This document shows, one piece after another, positions 52,667 through 61,911 of a stretch of 64,000 nt of DNA (its first letter is position 1; the number at the start of each line of letters is the position of its first letter). The notes beneath the pieces were generated by a model. That model saw only the letters and a program-made list of their open reading frames with translations. It was not told the DNA's origin and made no database searches. Location: contig NZ_JABXKF010000175.1 of NCBI RefSeq assembly GCF_017115165.1, forward strand, positions 78,777 through 142,776, given 5' to 3'. Both the position numbers and the translations under genes were made by a program. This DNA is from Nostoc sp. LPT (GTDB lineage: Bacteria > Cyanobacteriota > Cyanobacteriia > Cyanobacteriales > Nostocaceae).

Positions 52667-53158
52667 CTAGCTTAGAGTATTGATTACATAGTCGATGTAG
52701 GAATTTGCTTCAACACCTGGATCGCCGCTGAGACCGTGGTTAGCTTTGATGTACTTGAGAGCTTCAATGTACCAGCTAGGAGACAGGTCAAAGGTGCGGT
52801 TGATTTCAGCCAAACCAGAAATCAAGAAATCATCCAAGGGGCCTGTACCACCAACAACTAAAGCATAAGTGATAATCCGCAAGTAGTAGCCTACATCACG
52901 TACACACTTGCTTTTGCCGCGTGAATCAGCTGCAAAGTTGGGGCCTTGTTGTTGAGTGGTGTAAGGGTACTTGTTATATACCGCTTGCGCTGCACCTTCG
53001 GTCAAGCGTTGAGCATTGGCGCTCAATGCTTTTGCTGCTTGTAAGCTAGCTGGCGCTTGGCGGAAGCGACCAAAAGCAACTTGAATTTCAGTGCTGCTGA
53101 GATAGCGACCTTGAGAATCAGCCGATGAAATTGCTTCCGTTAGAGGTGTTTTTGACAT
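52667..53158 (-). CDS. cpcA: Phycocyanin alpha subunit, sulfur-poor isoform
   Basis: The 163-residue globin-like protein has the bilin cysteine Cys85 in GKSKCVRDVGYYLR and the family end FDLSPSWYIEALKYIKANHG. Besides Met1 it has no methionine, and Cys85 is the only cysteine. At positions where common CpcA has Met or Cys (ASMEAAR, TTTMQG, RMVTYCLVAGGTGPMDE) it has ASLQAAK, TTQQQG, and RIITYALVVGGTGPLDD. This is the signature of the alpha subunit made under sulfur starvation (CpcA3 in Calothrix/Fremyella). An AAAGGGA ribosome binding site precedes it, 87 bp after cpcB. Confidence 0.95.
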   Translation of the reverse strand: MSKTPLTEAISSADSQGRYLSSTEIQVAFGRFRQAPASLQAAKALSANAQRLTEGAAQAVYNKYPYTTQQQGPNFAADSRGKSKCVRDVGYYLRIITYALVVGGTGPLDDFLISGLAEINRTFDLSPSWYIEALKYIKANHGLSGDPGVEANSYIDYVINTLS

Positions 53159-53245
53159 TTTGCTATTTCCCTTTCACAAACTTTATGGTTGAAATTTTGT
53201 TTTGTCCTATGGACAATTATTTAGTCAACATCAGCAATGTTTGGC

Positions 53246-53767
53246 TTAAGCCACAGCAGCAGCAGCACGATCAAAATAGCTAGCTATTTCAGATGACAGA
53301 GCGCTGCAATCTCCTCTGGTGATGTTATTTGGATCGTTGACAATGGCCAGCGAAGCTTGTTTCAGCTTCTGAATACCAACAGCAACTGATGCTCCTGGAG
53401 TTCCCAATGCTAAATAAGTTTCCCGCAAACCATTGAGGGCACGGTCATCTAGTACACTGGAATCGCCAGCAAAGATAGCGTAGGTGATATAGCGAAGAAT
53501 GATGTCTAAGTCTCTGATGCAAGCAGCTGCACGACGGCTGGTGTAAGCATTACCACCAGGAGTGATCAATTGGGGTTGTTCTGCCCACAAATCACGAGCC
53601 GCAGCAGCAACAAGAGCAGATGCATTGCTGGTAATCCGGTTAACGGCATCTGTACGCTTGTTACCATCTTTGACTAGTTCGCTCAATGCATCCAATTGTG
53701 CATCGGAGAGATATTCGCCGCGTGTATCAGCTTGGGAAACTACTTTGGCAAATGCATCTAAAACCAT
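53246..53767 (-). CDS. cpcB: Phycocyanin beta subunit, sulfur-poor isoform
   Basis: The 173-residue protein has two bilin-binding cysteines, Cys83 in RRAAACIRDLDIILRY and Cys154 in TRGDCSALSSE, and the conserved Asn73 (PGGNAYT). It has no internal methionine and no other cysteine. Canonical CpcB carries RRMAACLRDMEI, DDRCLNGL and IQKMKDA; here these are RRAAACIRDLDI, DDRALNGL and IQKLKQA. This precise removal of dispensable sulfur matches CpcB3 of the sulfur-starvation operon. AGGAG precedes the ATG. It heads the operon with a leader of up to about 240 bases. Confidence 0.95.
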   Translation of the reverse strand: MVLDAFAKVVSQADTRGEYLSDAQLDALSELVKDGNKRTDAVNRITSNASALVAAAARDLWAEQPQLITPGGNAYTSRRAAACIRDLDIILRYITYAIFAGDSSVLDDRALNGLRETYLALGTPGASVAVGIQKLKQASLAIVNDPNNITRGDCSALSSEIASYFDRAAAAVA

Positions 53768-54176
53768 TGCGTTAAATCTCCTAATTTGCTTGGTTAAGAA
53801 TAATTGAACTCAAAACTGAATGGTTCAGTTGATTTTTGATGTCAGCACTGCCTGACGAGTTACGAAAGGTTTAAAACAGACACCCAAGAAATAAGTTTAC
53901 GATCTCCAGGCTTTCAGATTAAAACTTTTGTTAAAAAACTTCAAACTTCTGTGAATGACTGGAAAACCTGATTAAGATGTTGTTTTTTACTTCCAAGTTC
54001 TCTTTATACAATGCTGCCGTATCATTATTTATTACAAATTATTGTTATGTTTGTGAAATTTATTTACAAAACTTCATAATATTTAGGTATCCGTTTAATT
54101 GACGAGCCGAGCGCTACTCCGGGGAGGGCAATACGTGTAGCCTTTACGTCACTTTATAGTTATGTATTATGTAAAA
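53768..54176 (-). promoter_or_regulatory. Upstream/leader region of the sulfur-poor cpc operon
   Basis: On the minus strand a TATAAA box (TTGTATAAAGAG) lies near 54004-54015, about 240 bases before cpcB, so a long 5' leader is likely. No convincing -35 element is at proper distance, as expected if an activator is needed. No gene is present. An exact start site cannot be read from the sequence. Confidence 0.4.
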
Positions 54177-54992
54177 TTACCCAAGCTTATTTAGGAGAAA
54201 GGCAATAACGCGCTTGAATGCTTGGGGATCTTGGTAAAGAAAGCCATGACCGCCTTTAAAGAACTCTAAGTACGAACCTGGTATCTGTTTGTGTATCGCC
54301 TGAAGATTGTCAGGAGGAGATATGCCATCGTGATGACCGCCGCAGATATAGACAGGAATATGCAGTTGAGAAAGTCGATTATATGTATCGTGAGCAGCAC
54401 GGGCCTCAAGCTGGCGACGACGACCAACTTCATGACTTGGTTCGTCTGTACCCTTTTGAGAAACTGCTAGTGTCAGCTTGATTAATTCCTGAAATTGTGT
54501 AGTTCGGCTAGAGAGCCAAGCTTCCTCTTGCCAACGGGTATCAGCAATTGTGATTTGCCGATGAGCTAGTTCTTCACTAGGAAGGTTGACGAGTTCATGT
54601 AGTGGATACGAAGATCCACCAGCACCGCCACTACTAGTACAAGCTAAAACAAGACGTTCAACGCGGTGCGGATAGCGCAGTGCCAACTCTTGGGCTACCA
54701 TACCGCCAAAGGAAATTCCGATGACATGAGCGCTCTCCCACCCGACAGCATTTAACAAAGAGTCAGCATCGGCGGCGTAATCTGCTATGGTGTAGGGAAT
54801 ATCAGGTTTTGAAGTTTGACCCAGACCGCGCTGATCGTAGGCCAGAATTTCAAAGTGTGGGGCTAGCGGTGAGTCAAAAATAGTTGGCGATCGCTGCAAG
54901 TTTCTTCCAGTACCACTAATACTGAGCAGGCGTTGACCTGTACCACGAATCTCATAATACATTTGCAGGTCACGAACAGATACAAATGGCAT
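54177..54992 (-). CDS. Alpha/beta hydrolase
   Basis: The 271-residue protein has the complete triad environment: nucleophile Ser in VIGISFGGMVAQELA, acid in CGGHHDGISPP, and catalytic His in FFKGGHGFLYQDP. The oxyanion region is SISGTGRN and strand 4 ends AYDQRGLGQTSKP. It resembles 3-oxoadipate enol-lactonase-like or PcaD-type hydrolases, but the substrate is not clear. It is upstream of cpcB on the same strand with its own 409-bp gap, so probably unlinked. Confidence 0.9.
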   Translation of the reverse strand: MPFVSVRDLQMYYEIRGTGQRLLSISGTGRNLQRSPTIFDSPLAPHFEILAYDQRGLGQTSKPDIPYTIADYAADADSLLNAVGWESAHVIGISFGGMVAQELALRYPHRVERLVLACTSSGGAGGSSYPLHELVNLPSEELAHRQITIADTRWQEEAWLSSRTTQFQELIKLTLAVSQKGTDEPSHEVGRRRQLEARAAHDTYNRLSQLHIPVYICGGHHDGISPPDNLQAIHKQIPGSYLEFFKGGHGFLYQDPQAFKRVIAFLLNKLG

Positions 54993-55350
54993 GAGTATTT
55001 TCCCTGATTATTTTCGGCGAATTTGGCTGAGGGAAGTATTGCAATATCTCTAAATAAGCATCCTCCTTTAACTCTTATCGCATATTGTTGGGCACATTCC
55101 AGTGCAATCAGAATCCTTGGCGTTGCTGATTGATGGTATGAATTGTGTTTCGCGCAAACGCATTGCAGCGTGGTCTTGAGGGTTTCCCCGATGAGTGACT
55201 GCCGCGCAAAGACGCAAAGAATCGTTGTTTACTCATATTGAAAAATCTAAATTTATACTACAATTCAGCAACGCCCAGAATCCTTAAAGGGTGCGTAGGC
55301 GTAGCTCACCGCAGGCATCACACCCTTTAATATGTAGCCTTTGCTACTTC
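54993..55350. other. Gene-free spacer with hairpin
   Basis: The repeat aaagggtg...cacaccctttaa at 55285-55330 forms a stem just after the hpnH stop and contains a dispersed ggcgtagctc word. It may end the hopanoid transcript. Otherwise I see nothing. Confidence 0.5.
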
Positions 55351-56370
55351 CTAATTCCTACCAAACACACTGCTAAGGGCACGCGCCATATTTTGTGGTT
55401 GCATTGCATCCATTGCGGCGGTGGGTTCGTAGCCGCAGTGAACCATACAATCGGCACACTTGGGATTACCACTCTTCTGGCCGTATTGACTCCAGTCAGT
55501 TTGTGCGAGTAATTCTTTGAAGGTAGAGTAATAACCTTCGTTCAGCAGATAGCAAGGTTTTTGCCAACCGAGAACGCTATAACTAGGGCTACCCCAAGGT
55601 GTGCATTCGTAGTCCTTCTCACCAGTGAGAAAATCTAGGAACAACGGATTGTGATTGAAATTCCAGTTTTTTGCACCACTTTTGTATGGAGCCAGAATTT
55701 CTCGGAAGAGGGCGCGAGTTTGTTCGCGGTGGAGAAAATGATCTTGATCTGGTGCCCACTCGTAACTGTAGCCGGGAGAAATCATCATCCCGTCAGTATT
55801 TAGTGTTTCCAGGAAGTTGAAGAACTCTTGTATATCTTTAGGTTCAGTACCTTCAAAGATAGTGGTGTTAGTGGTGACACGAAAGCCTTTAGCTTTAGCG
55901 GCGCGAATAGCTTTGACAGCAATATCAAAAACACCTTGGCGATCGACGCAGCGATCGTGTAATTCCCGCATTCCATCTAAATGCACGCTGAAAGTCAGGT
56001 AAGGGGAAGGTTGAAACTTATCCAGACTCTTTTCTAACAACAAACCATTGGTACACAAGTAAATATATTTCTTGCGCTCAATTAATCCCTGGACAATCTT
56101 ATCAATCTGCGGATGCAGCAGAGGTTCTCCGCCAGGAATGGAGACAACCGGTGCGCCGCACTCTTCCACGGCGGCAAAACACTGTTCTGGGGTGAGATTT
56201 TGCTTTAATATTTCCTTTGGATGTTGGATTTTACCACAACCAGTACAAGCGAGATTACACCGAAAAAGAGGTTCCAACATTAATACTAAGGGGAAGCGTT
56301 TACGTCCTTTCAAACGCTGAGTAACAAGATACTTGCCAATATCTATAGCTTGTTGTAGATTAACTGCCAT
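55351..56370 (-). CDS. hpnH: Adenosyl-hopene transferase HpnH (radical SAM)
   Basis: The 339-residue radical-SAM enzyme has the cluster motif CNLACTGCGKIQ and SIPGGEPLLHPQ, and the C-terminal cysteines CADCMVHCGYEPTAAMDA typical of HpnH. It joins the 5'-deoxyadenosyl radical to diploptene in the first step of extended C35 hopanoids. It follows hpnA by 59 bp. FPLVLMLEPLFRCNLAC near the N-terminus is the family start. The protein acts at the membrane surface. Confidence 0.95.
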   Translation of the reverse strand: MAVNLQQAIDIGKYLVTQRLKGRKRFPLVLMLEPLFRCNLACTGCGKIQHPKEILKQNLTPEQCFAAVEECGAPVVSIPGGEPLLHPQIDKIVQGLIERKKYIYLCTNGLLLEKSLDKFQPSPYLTFSVHLDGMRELHDRCVDRQGVFDIAVKAIRAAKAKGFRVTTNTTIFEGTEPKDIQEFFNFLETLNTDGMMISPGYSYEWAPDQDHFLHREQTRALFREILAPYKSGAKNWNFNHNPLFLDFLTGEKDYECTPWGSPSYSVLGWQKPCYLLNEGYYSTFKELLAQTDWSQYGQKSGNPKCADCMVHCGYEPTAAMDAMQPQNMARALSSVFGRN

Positions 56371-56429
56371 TGTTGCGATCGCTCCTCTTTTAAAGATAAA
56401 TACACCACTTTCTCAACCCCAAGATTTAT

Positions 56430-57461
56430 CTATGGGGTCTTCAATTTTGAATTTTGAATTTTGAATTCCCCAAAGGGGTTGACATATCCCTGAGCAACAA
56501 ACCAATCCACAGCATCTTTGAGTGCGGCGTTTAGCGAAGATTGGGGTAGACCCAATTCTCGTACAGCCTTGGCAGCATTGTAATACATAGGTTGTTTCGC
56601 CATCCGAACGCCATCCAATGGCACTGAGGGCGATTTCCCTAATGGTGCGAGAATCTTTTCATCAACCCAGGCAACGCTAAGGGGCAACCAAGCGGGTATT
56701 GTTTGTTGAGGTGCGCTCAGACCTGTGATATCGGCGAGTTGTTCGAGTAGTTGCTTGAGACTGAGGTTTTGATGACCTAAGATATAGCGATCGCCTGATT
56801 TACCCCGCTGCAAAGCTAGTAAATGCCCCCATGCTACATCCCGCACGTCAATAAAATTTAGACCAGTATCCAAATAAAAAGGCATTTGCCGTCGTAAAAA
56901 CCGCAGTATTATATCACCCGTCGGGGTAGGTTTGATATCCAACGAGCCAATGGGGCTGCTGGGATTGACAATAACTACCTCCTGACCTGTAGCAACGGCT
57001 TGGATGGCTTCTTGTTCAGCCAGAAACTTAGACTTTTTGTAGTCACCCACCAACTTTTCTAAGGGACTTTGATGTGTTTCATCAACGACTTGACCAGACG
57101 ATCCTACCCCAATCGCTGCCACTGAACTCGTGTAGACAGTGCGCTCAATATTAGCTTTGCGAGCTGCTGCCAACACATTGCGCGTACCCAGGACATTGTG
57201 ACGGTGGAGTAATTCACGGTCTGTTTGCCAGAGGGAATAATGAGCTGCTACATGAAATAGGTATTGACAATTTCCCATCTGTTGCCAAAGATTTGGATCG
57301 TTCAAATCGCCTTTGACAATTTCCACCTCTAAACCGCGTAAATTCTCCAAATTGCTGCTATGGCGTACCAGTGCTTTGACTGCATATCCTTGTTGTAGGA
57401 GCAACCGTACCAAATGAGCACCAATAAAACCCGTCCCCCCCGTGACAAAAACCTGCATCAA
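56430..57461 (-). CDS. hpnA: Hopanoid-associated sugar epimerase HpnA
   Basis: The 343-residue short-chain dehydrogenase-like protein has VFVTGGTGFIGAHLVRLLL, VYTSSVAAIG and the YxxxK pair in VGDYKKSKFLAE, and the family sequence DILRFLRRQMPFYLD-like stretch around 190. HpnA is the epimerase that co-occurs with hopanoid genes. The last residues (FKIQNSKLKTP) derive from a ttgaatttt dispersed repeat. It overlaps the upstream permease by four bases (ATGA), so translation is coupled. Confidence 0.92.
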   Translation of the reverse strand: MMQVFVTGGTGFIGAHLVRLLLQQGYAVKALVRHSSNLENLRGLEVEIVKGDLNDPNLWQQMGNCQYLFHVAAHYSLWQTDRELLHRHNVLGTRNVLAAARKANIERTVYTSSVAAIGVGSSGQVVDETHQSPLEKLVGDYKKSKFLAEQEAIQAVATGQEVVIVNPSSPIGSLDIKPTPTGDIILRFLRRQMPFYLDTGLNFIDVRDVAWGHLLALQRGKSGDRYILGHQNLSLKQLLEQLADITGLSAPQQTIPAWLPLSVAWVDEKILAPLGKSPSVPLDGVRMAKQPMYYNAAKAVRELGLPQSSLNAALKDAVDWFVAQGYVNPFGEFKIQNSKLKTP

Positions 57462-60169
57462 CTTCCCCCCTGCTCTCCTGCTTCCCTGCTCCCCCTCTTC
57501 TTAAACCGGGGAAACCAATCATCCAAAATGGTGTAGACTACTGGCACAACAATCAAACTGAGGATAGTTGAAGTTACTAGTCCACCTGCGATCGCTACAG
57601 CCATAGGCGATCGCAATTCGGAACCAGCACCCAAACCTAAAGCGATCGGTAGCATCCCTAAAATCGTGGAAGCTGTGGTCATCATAATTGGTCTGAGGCG
57701 CACTAGTCCGGTGTTAAGGATCGCCTCGGTGCGCTCTAAGCCAGCGTTGCGTAACTGATTGATGTAATCTACAAGCAAAATGGCATTTTTATTTGCCAGC
57801 CCCAGCAAAAAGACGAAACCGATCAATGAGATCATGCCAAAATCGCTCTTGGTGATTAGTAGCGCCAACATCGCTCCCACTAGTGCTAAAGGCAAAGAGA
57901 CACCAATAACTAGAGGGTCTACCCAGCTTTTGAACAGCAAAATTAGTACCACAACAATACATAGGGCAGATAGAGCTAAAGTACTGCCGAAACTGCTAAA
58001 AACCTTACTTTGGTTAGCAGAGTCTCCCCCTAAATTTAAAGAAACATTAGACGGTAACACCGCGTTTGCTTCAGCTACCACTTTGTCTGTGGCATCACCC
58101 AAAGACAGATTTTTACCAAGATTAGCACTGATGTAGGCTACGCGCTGATTATTCAGACGTTCGATCTGAAAAACCGTGCCCTGTGGATTCGTTTCACCTG
58201 TAACTGTAACATCAGCGAATCCCGGTACCCTTTGAATCCTTTCTTTAATTGCTTTGACTGCTTTGCTCAAAGCTTGAAGATTATCACCTTGTAATGCTAT
58301 TTCCAGGGGTTTTTGACCGCCGGAATCGACAAATTGAATATCTTCAACACTAGTAGTTACCCCAGAAAGAGTAGGCAATGAGGAGCGCAATTGGTCTTGT
58401 AATTCCGCTGTTGTGATTGTGCGGTTTTTCTTTAACTTTACATATAGTGTCCCTTTATTTGGTTCACCCTCACGAGAACCAACAGTGGTAAATACCGTTT
58501 CAACTGCCGGTGATTTTCTCACAACCTCTTCTAGTTTTTTGGCAACCTTAAGAGAATCGTTCAAGGGATTAGGGATTGGAAACTGGAGACTAAGATTTCT
58601 CTCCTGCTCCCCTGCTTCTCTGCTCCCCTGCCCCTCTGCTCCACTAGGAATACTCGGCAAAGGAGCTGTATAAGCAATATTAAATTCGCCGCGATCAAGT
58701 TTGGGAATAAACCCTTTAGGAATTAGTGGAATCAGTGCTATTCCTGCAATGAAACTGAGTGCAGCTAACCCGATAACTATCTTCCGGTGATTTAAAGACC
58801 AACTCAGCAAGTTTCTGTAAGATTGGGTAAACGCTACCCAGATTTTTGCTTCCCGACGCGGGGAGAGGGATGATTTAGGTTTCAACCAGTATATAGCCAG
58901 AACTGGAGATAAAGTCCGAGCAACTAGCATAGAAGCAAGCATCGCGGCGGATACAGTGATGCCGAAGGGCTTGAAGAACTGACCAATTACCCCACCCATC
59001 AAACCTATGGGTAGAAAAACTGCTACTGCTGTTAAAGTGGCGGCGGTGACTGTCAACCCAATCTCATTTGTAGCTAAAAGCGCTGCTTGGCGAGGAGTTT
59101 CCCCATCTTCAACATGTCGCATGATGTTTTCCACATCGACGATCGCATCATCAACAATGCTACCAATCACCAAAGCTAAAGCCAGCAGGGTGATTGTTTC
59201 CAGGTTGAAGCCAAAAATCGCCATGACGATAAATGTCGCCAACAAAGACGTGGGAATCGCCAAGGCAGAAATGAGAGTTGCCCGCCAATTCCACAAAAAA
59301 GGAAAAATTACTACTATCGACAACAAGACTGCTTCCAGCAAAGCATCGATTGTTGACTGGGTGGCTTGGCGGATATATTCTGCTTGAGTGGCAGCTAAGG
59401 TGAGTTTGACATCTTTTAGGGTAGAGCGTAGCCTTTGAACTTCTTTCTCAACCCGACTCACGACTTCCAAGGTATTAGCACTACCGCGTTTGATTACCTG
59501 AAATGCGAGTGCATCTTCACCGTTAAACCGGACTAATGTCGCCCCACCTTGGGGGACCGTTGCACTCGCATTCGTTGGATTTACCGGAGGAGTTGCCGTA
59601 GCAGCGCCTAGTAGTGAGACTTTTAATACTCCTGGTAATTTAGCGATCGCACTAACAATCTCATCTTGTGCTAACTTCGTCAAATCTTTGAGATTCCGCG
59701 TGGGACTCTCTATGGCATAACTAATGGCGGCTGACTCGTTTAGATTCAGGGGAATAATTTTAGAAGTCGCTCCTTGAGGCAAAGTTAGCTGCTTCAGGGC
59801 AGTTTCAACCTTTTTGGTCGATGTTTCTAAATTCGTTCCAACGGCAAAAGAGAGGCTAACGGCTGTTTGACTAGGATAGGTGGATGAGCGGATAACCTCC
59901 AGTCCTTCAAGGGAGCGGAGGCGTTCTTCTAGGGGTTTGGTGAGCTTCGCTTCTGTATCCAGGGCAGTTGTCAGAGGAGCTATAGCATTTACAACCACCA
60001 CTGGAAAAGTAATATCTGGAAACAAGGCATATTTAAGGGAACTGAAAGCCAAAACACCAGCTACCGTTACAGCAATCCAAAAACTCACCGTCAGCCACGA
60101 AAATTGAATCGCCAATTTGGAAATATTGAAGAGTTCTCGTGCGGATTTGGAGTTATCAAGCTTTACCAT
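57458..60169 (-). CDS. Efflux RND transporter permease
   Basis: The 903-residue protein is an AcrB/HAE1-type RND pump. It has FSWLTVSFWIAVTVAGVLAF at the N-terminus, the proton relay GSIVDDAIVDVENIM, and the second half ALVGAMLALLITKSDFGMIS with TASTILGMLPIALGLGAGSE. It is shorter than the usual 1030-1050 residues, mostly in the periplasmic loops. Residues about 506-535 (SGAEGQGSREAGEQERNL...) are an in-frame dispersed repeat insert; the C-terminus (KKRGSREAGEQGGS) is of the same origin. No membrane fusion protein is adjacent. It is coupled to hpnA, which suggests a role in hopanoid traffic, but its class is not HpnN. Confidence 0.85.
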   Translation of the reverse strand: MVKLDNSKSARELFNISKLAIQFSWLTVSFWIAVTVAGVLAFSSLKYALFPDITFPVVVVNAIAPLTTALDTEAKLTKPLEERLRSLEGLEVIRSSTYPSQTAVSLSFAVGTNLETSTKKVETALKQLTLPQGATSKIIPLNLNESAAISYAIESPTRNLKDLTKLAQDEIVSAIAKLPGVLKVSLLGAATATPPVNPTNASATVPQGGATLVRFNGEDALAFQVIKRGSANTLEVVSRVEKEVQRLRSTLKDVKLTLAATQAEYIRQATQSTIDALLEAVLLSIVVIFPFLWNWRATLISALAIPTSLLATFIVMAIFGFNLETITLLALALVIGSIVDDAIVDVENIMRHVEDGETPRQAALLATNEIGLTVTAATLTAVAVFLPIGLMGGVIGQFFKPFGITVSAAMLASMLVARTLSPVLAIYWLKPKSSLSPRREAKIWVAFTQSYRNLLSWSLNHRKIVIGLAALSFIAGIALIPLIPKGFIPKLDRGEFNIAYTAPLPSIPSGAEGQGSREAGEQERNLSLQFPIPNPLNDSLKVAKKLEEVVRKSPAVETVFTTVGSREGEPNKGTLYVKLKKNRTITTAELQDQLRSSLPTLSGVTTSVEDIQFVDSGGQKPLEIALQGDNLQALSKAVKAIKERIQRVPGFADVTVTGETNPQGTVFQIERLNNQRVAYISANLGKNLSLGDATDKVVAEANAVLPSNVSLNLGGDSANQSKVFSSFGSTLALSALCIVVVLILLFKSWVDPLVIGVSLPLALVGAMLALLITKSDFGMISLIGFVFLLGLANKNAILLVDYINQLRNAGLERTEAILNTGLVRLRPIMMTTASTILGMLPIALGLGAGSELRSPMAVAIAGGLVTSTILSLIVVPVVYTILDDWFPRFKKRGSREAGEQGGS
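58563..58652. repeat. Dispersed repeat inserted in frame in the RND permease gene
   Basis: Tandem ctgctccc units and ggattaggg words, the complement of those in recJ, add about 30 residues in a periplasmic loop. The same family covers 57462-57500 at the end of the gene. Confidence 0.8.
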
Positions 60170-60753
60170 CTTGGAAAATTATCGTGTGGGTGACACAATT
60201 ATTTAGTCATGCTACAGCAATCATCTTCAGTTTGCGAATTTTGGTTACTACTAAACGGCAATATCACTTATTGTTACTCAGATATGACCCAATCTTGAAT
60301 GCAAAAGGAAACTTCAAAGATCAAACTTGGTTCTGTTGAACATAAGGAATTATTCTGCTAGAGCTTTATGGAAAGCTACAGGGAATAAATAATCAATTCA
60401 AAATTCAATTCAGCCAGGCACAAGGGTGGGGTTTCTACCTACCTTGGCAGATAAGGATTCTTTCGCGCCATTTGCGGGCGAGGTTTTAAATCTAACTTTT
60501 TTCATCAAAGCTTGAGAATCTCCCATAGACAGATTTGGACATACAGCCTTAAGTTTCCTACATAGTATCCCCTTCTAGGAGAAAGCTTTGGATACACAAC
60601 AAGCCAAAGCAGTAGTTAGTGGTTACGCAGCAATAGCGAGCGATCCTATTTGACAAGCTGCGTGGGCGTAGTCCGTCAGAGACATCGCTCTCTAAGGTAA
60701 AGAAAAATCGCGCCACGCCCGTCTACTCCCGATATTAATTTGACTATTAAAAC
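60170..60753. other. Gene-free spacer between diverging hopanoid genes
   Basis: No gene was found. A small dispersed repeat (gcgtgggcgtagtccgtcag) lies at 60659-60685. A short open frame at 60588 is too short to name. Promoters for both directions must lie here but are not recognisable. Confidence 0.45.
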
Positions 60754-61464
60754 TTGAAACTATTGAGAGAGCTAGTGTCTAATTTTTTGCCCATCAACAC
60801 AATTCTGGTGCCTCAAGGAGCAGAATATAAAGCTGTGTGTCGCGGATTAAGCGGCGTTACTGGCTTCATCCCAACGGTAGTAGCCATACCTGTTGGGATG
60901 AACCCTTTACTGAAATATCTGCAACAAGGACAATTTCTGACTCCAAAATCCAGGGTGCTGATTATGGGTATATGTGGCAGCTTGAGCGATCGCTACACAG
61001 TTGGTGATATTGTGCTGTATCAAGATTGTATTTATCAGGGGAAACTGCAAGAATGCGATCGCACTTTTACAGCACAATTGCACTCTTCTTTATCAGAAAA
61101 AGTATCTTTGGTCAAGTCACTGACAAGCGATCGCGTAATTTGGTCTGCGTCCGAAAAACGTCGTTTAGGTGAGACTTTGGCCGCTGATGTTGTTGATATG
61201 GAAGGATTTACCGCTTTAGAATTTTTCAATGCGGCTGGGGTGTCTGTGTCAATGCTGCGAGTAGTCAGCGACGATTGTCAGCATAATATCCCCGATTTGA
61301 CATCAGCAATTAACTCTGATGGTTCCCTAAACCCTTTTATTTTAGCGATCGCAATGCTTCGACAACCTTTTGCCGCTACTCGGTTGATTCGAGGTTCATT
61401 AACAGCATTAAAGGTATTAAAGCAAGTTACAAATCTGCTTTTTTCTGGCTCTAGCAATAAATAA
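60754..61464 (+). CDS. hpnG: Hopanoid-associated phosphorylase HpnG (nucleosidase family)
   Basis: The 236-residue protein has the purine-phosphorylase/MTA-nucleosidase fold: ILVPQGAEYKAVCRGL, ILIMGICGSLSDRYTVGDIV-type sequence (starting VLIMGICGSL), and ADVVDMEGFTALEFFNAAGV with the ribose-binding Met-Glu. In the hopanoid path HpnG removes adenine from adenosylhopane to give ribosylhopane (phosphate). hpnH and hpnA lie on the opposite strand 4-5 kb away, which supports the assignment. The start is uncertain: TTG 60754, TTG 60763 or GTG 60775, none with a clear ribosome binding site. Confidence 0.8.
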   Translation: MKLLRELVSNFLPINTILVPQGAEYKAVCRGLSGVTGFIPTVVAIPVGMNPLLKYLQQGQFLTPKSRVLIMGICGSLSDRYTVGDIVLYQDCIYQGKLQECDRTFTAQLHSSLSEKVSLVKSLTSDRVIWSASEKRRLGETLAADVVDMEGFTALEFFNAAGVSVSMLRVVSDDCQHNIPDLTSAINSDGSLNPFILAIAMLRQPFAATRLIRGSLTALKVLKQVTNLLFSGSSNK

Positions 61465-61911
61465 TCTGTTGCGTCTTTACAGCCATTTTTAGGTAAATAA
61501 CCATGCAGTGGGGGCACAGCTTTGCTATGCCCTTACAAAATATAGCAATCCCAAATCATTTGTGAAAATATCTCTTTACTCTCTTTGCATTCTCTACGTC
61601 TCTGTCGTTAGTTATAAAAAATGATTTTTCGCCAATAAAATCGAATTTGTATATATTTTTACTCTTACATCACTTGAAGAAAAACTAATAAAAATCAACA
61701 TGATGTAGGTATTTCTTGTGAAATTGTTTATGGATAAGTTTTACATAAACTTTATCGTTAAACATATAAATAGAAACCTAGATTGGGAAGCATAACATAT
61801 AACCTTATCAGGGTTGGGTTCCATGAGAGCTAATTGCACTGAACTGTAAATCATAAATACCCTTTTGCCAGAATAGCTCGGAACTAATTTACCAACTATC
61901 AAACAGAATTT
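61465..61911. other. Gene-free spacer with a solo MITE end
   Basis: TATAGCAATCCCAAATCATT at 61541 matches the left end of the element at 3957. The partner end was not found. The rest is AT-rich and without a gene. Confidence 0.5.

Noticed and set aside
53246..53767. Phycoerythrocyanin beta subunit (pecB) as an alternative
   Set aside because: The sequence, the CpcE/CpcF-type lyases and the CpcD gene all fit phycocyanin; the odd residues are explained by sulfur depletion.
60588..60651. Short frame LDTQQAKAVVSGYAAIASD after an AGGAG-like sequence
   Set aside because: Only 20 codons with no recognisable family and no terminator; may be a remnant of a methyltransferase start but cannot be supported.
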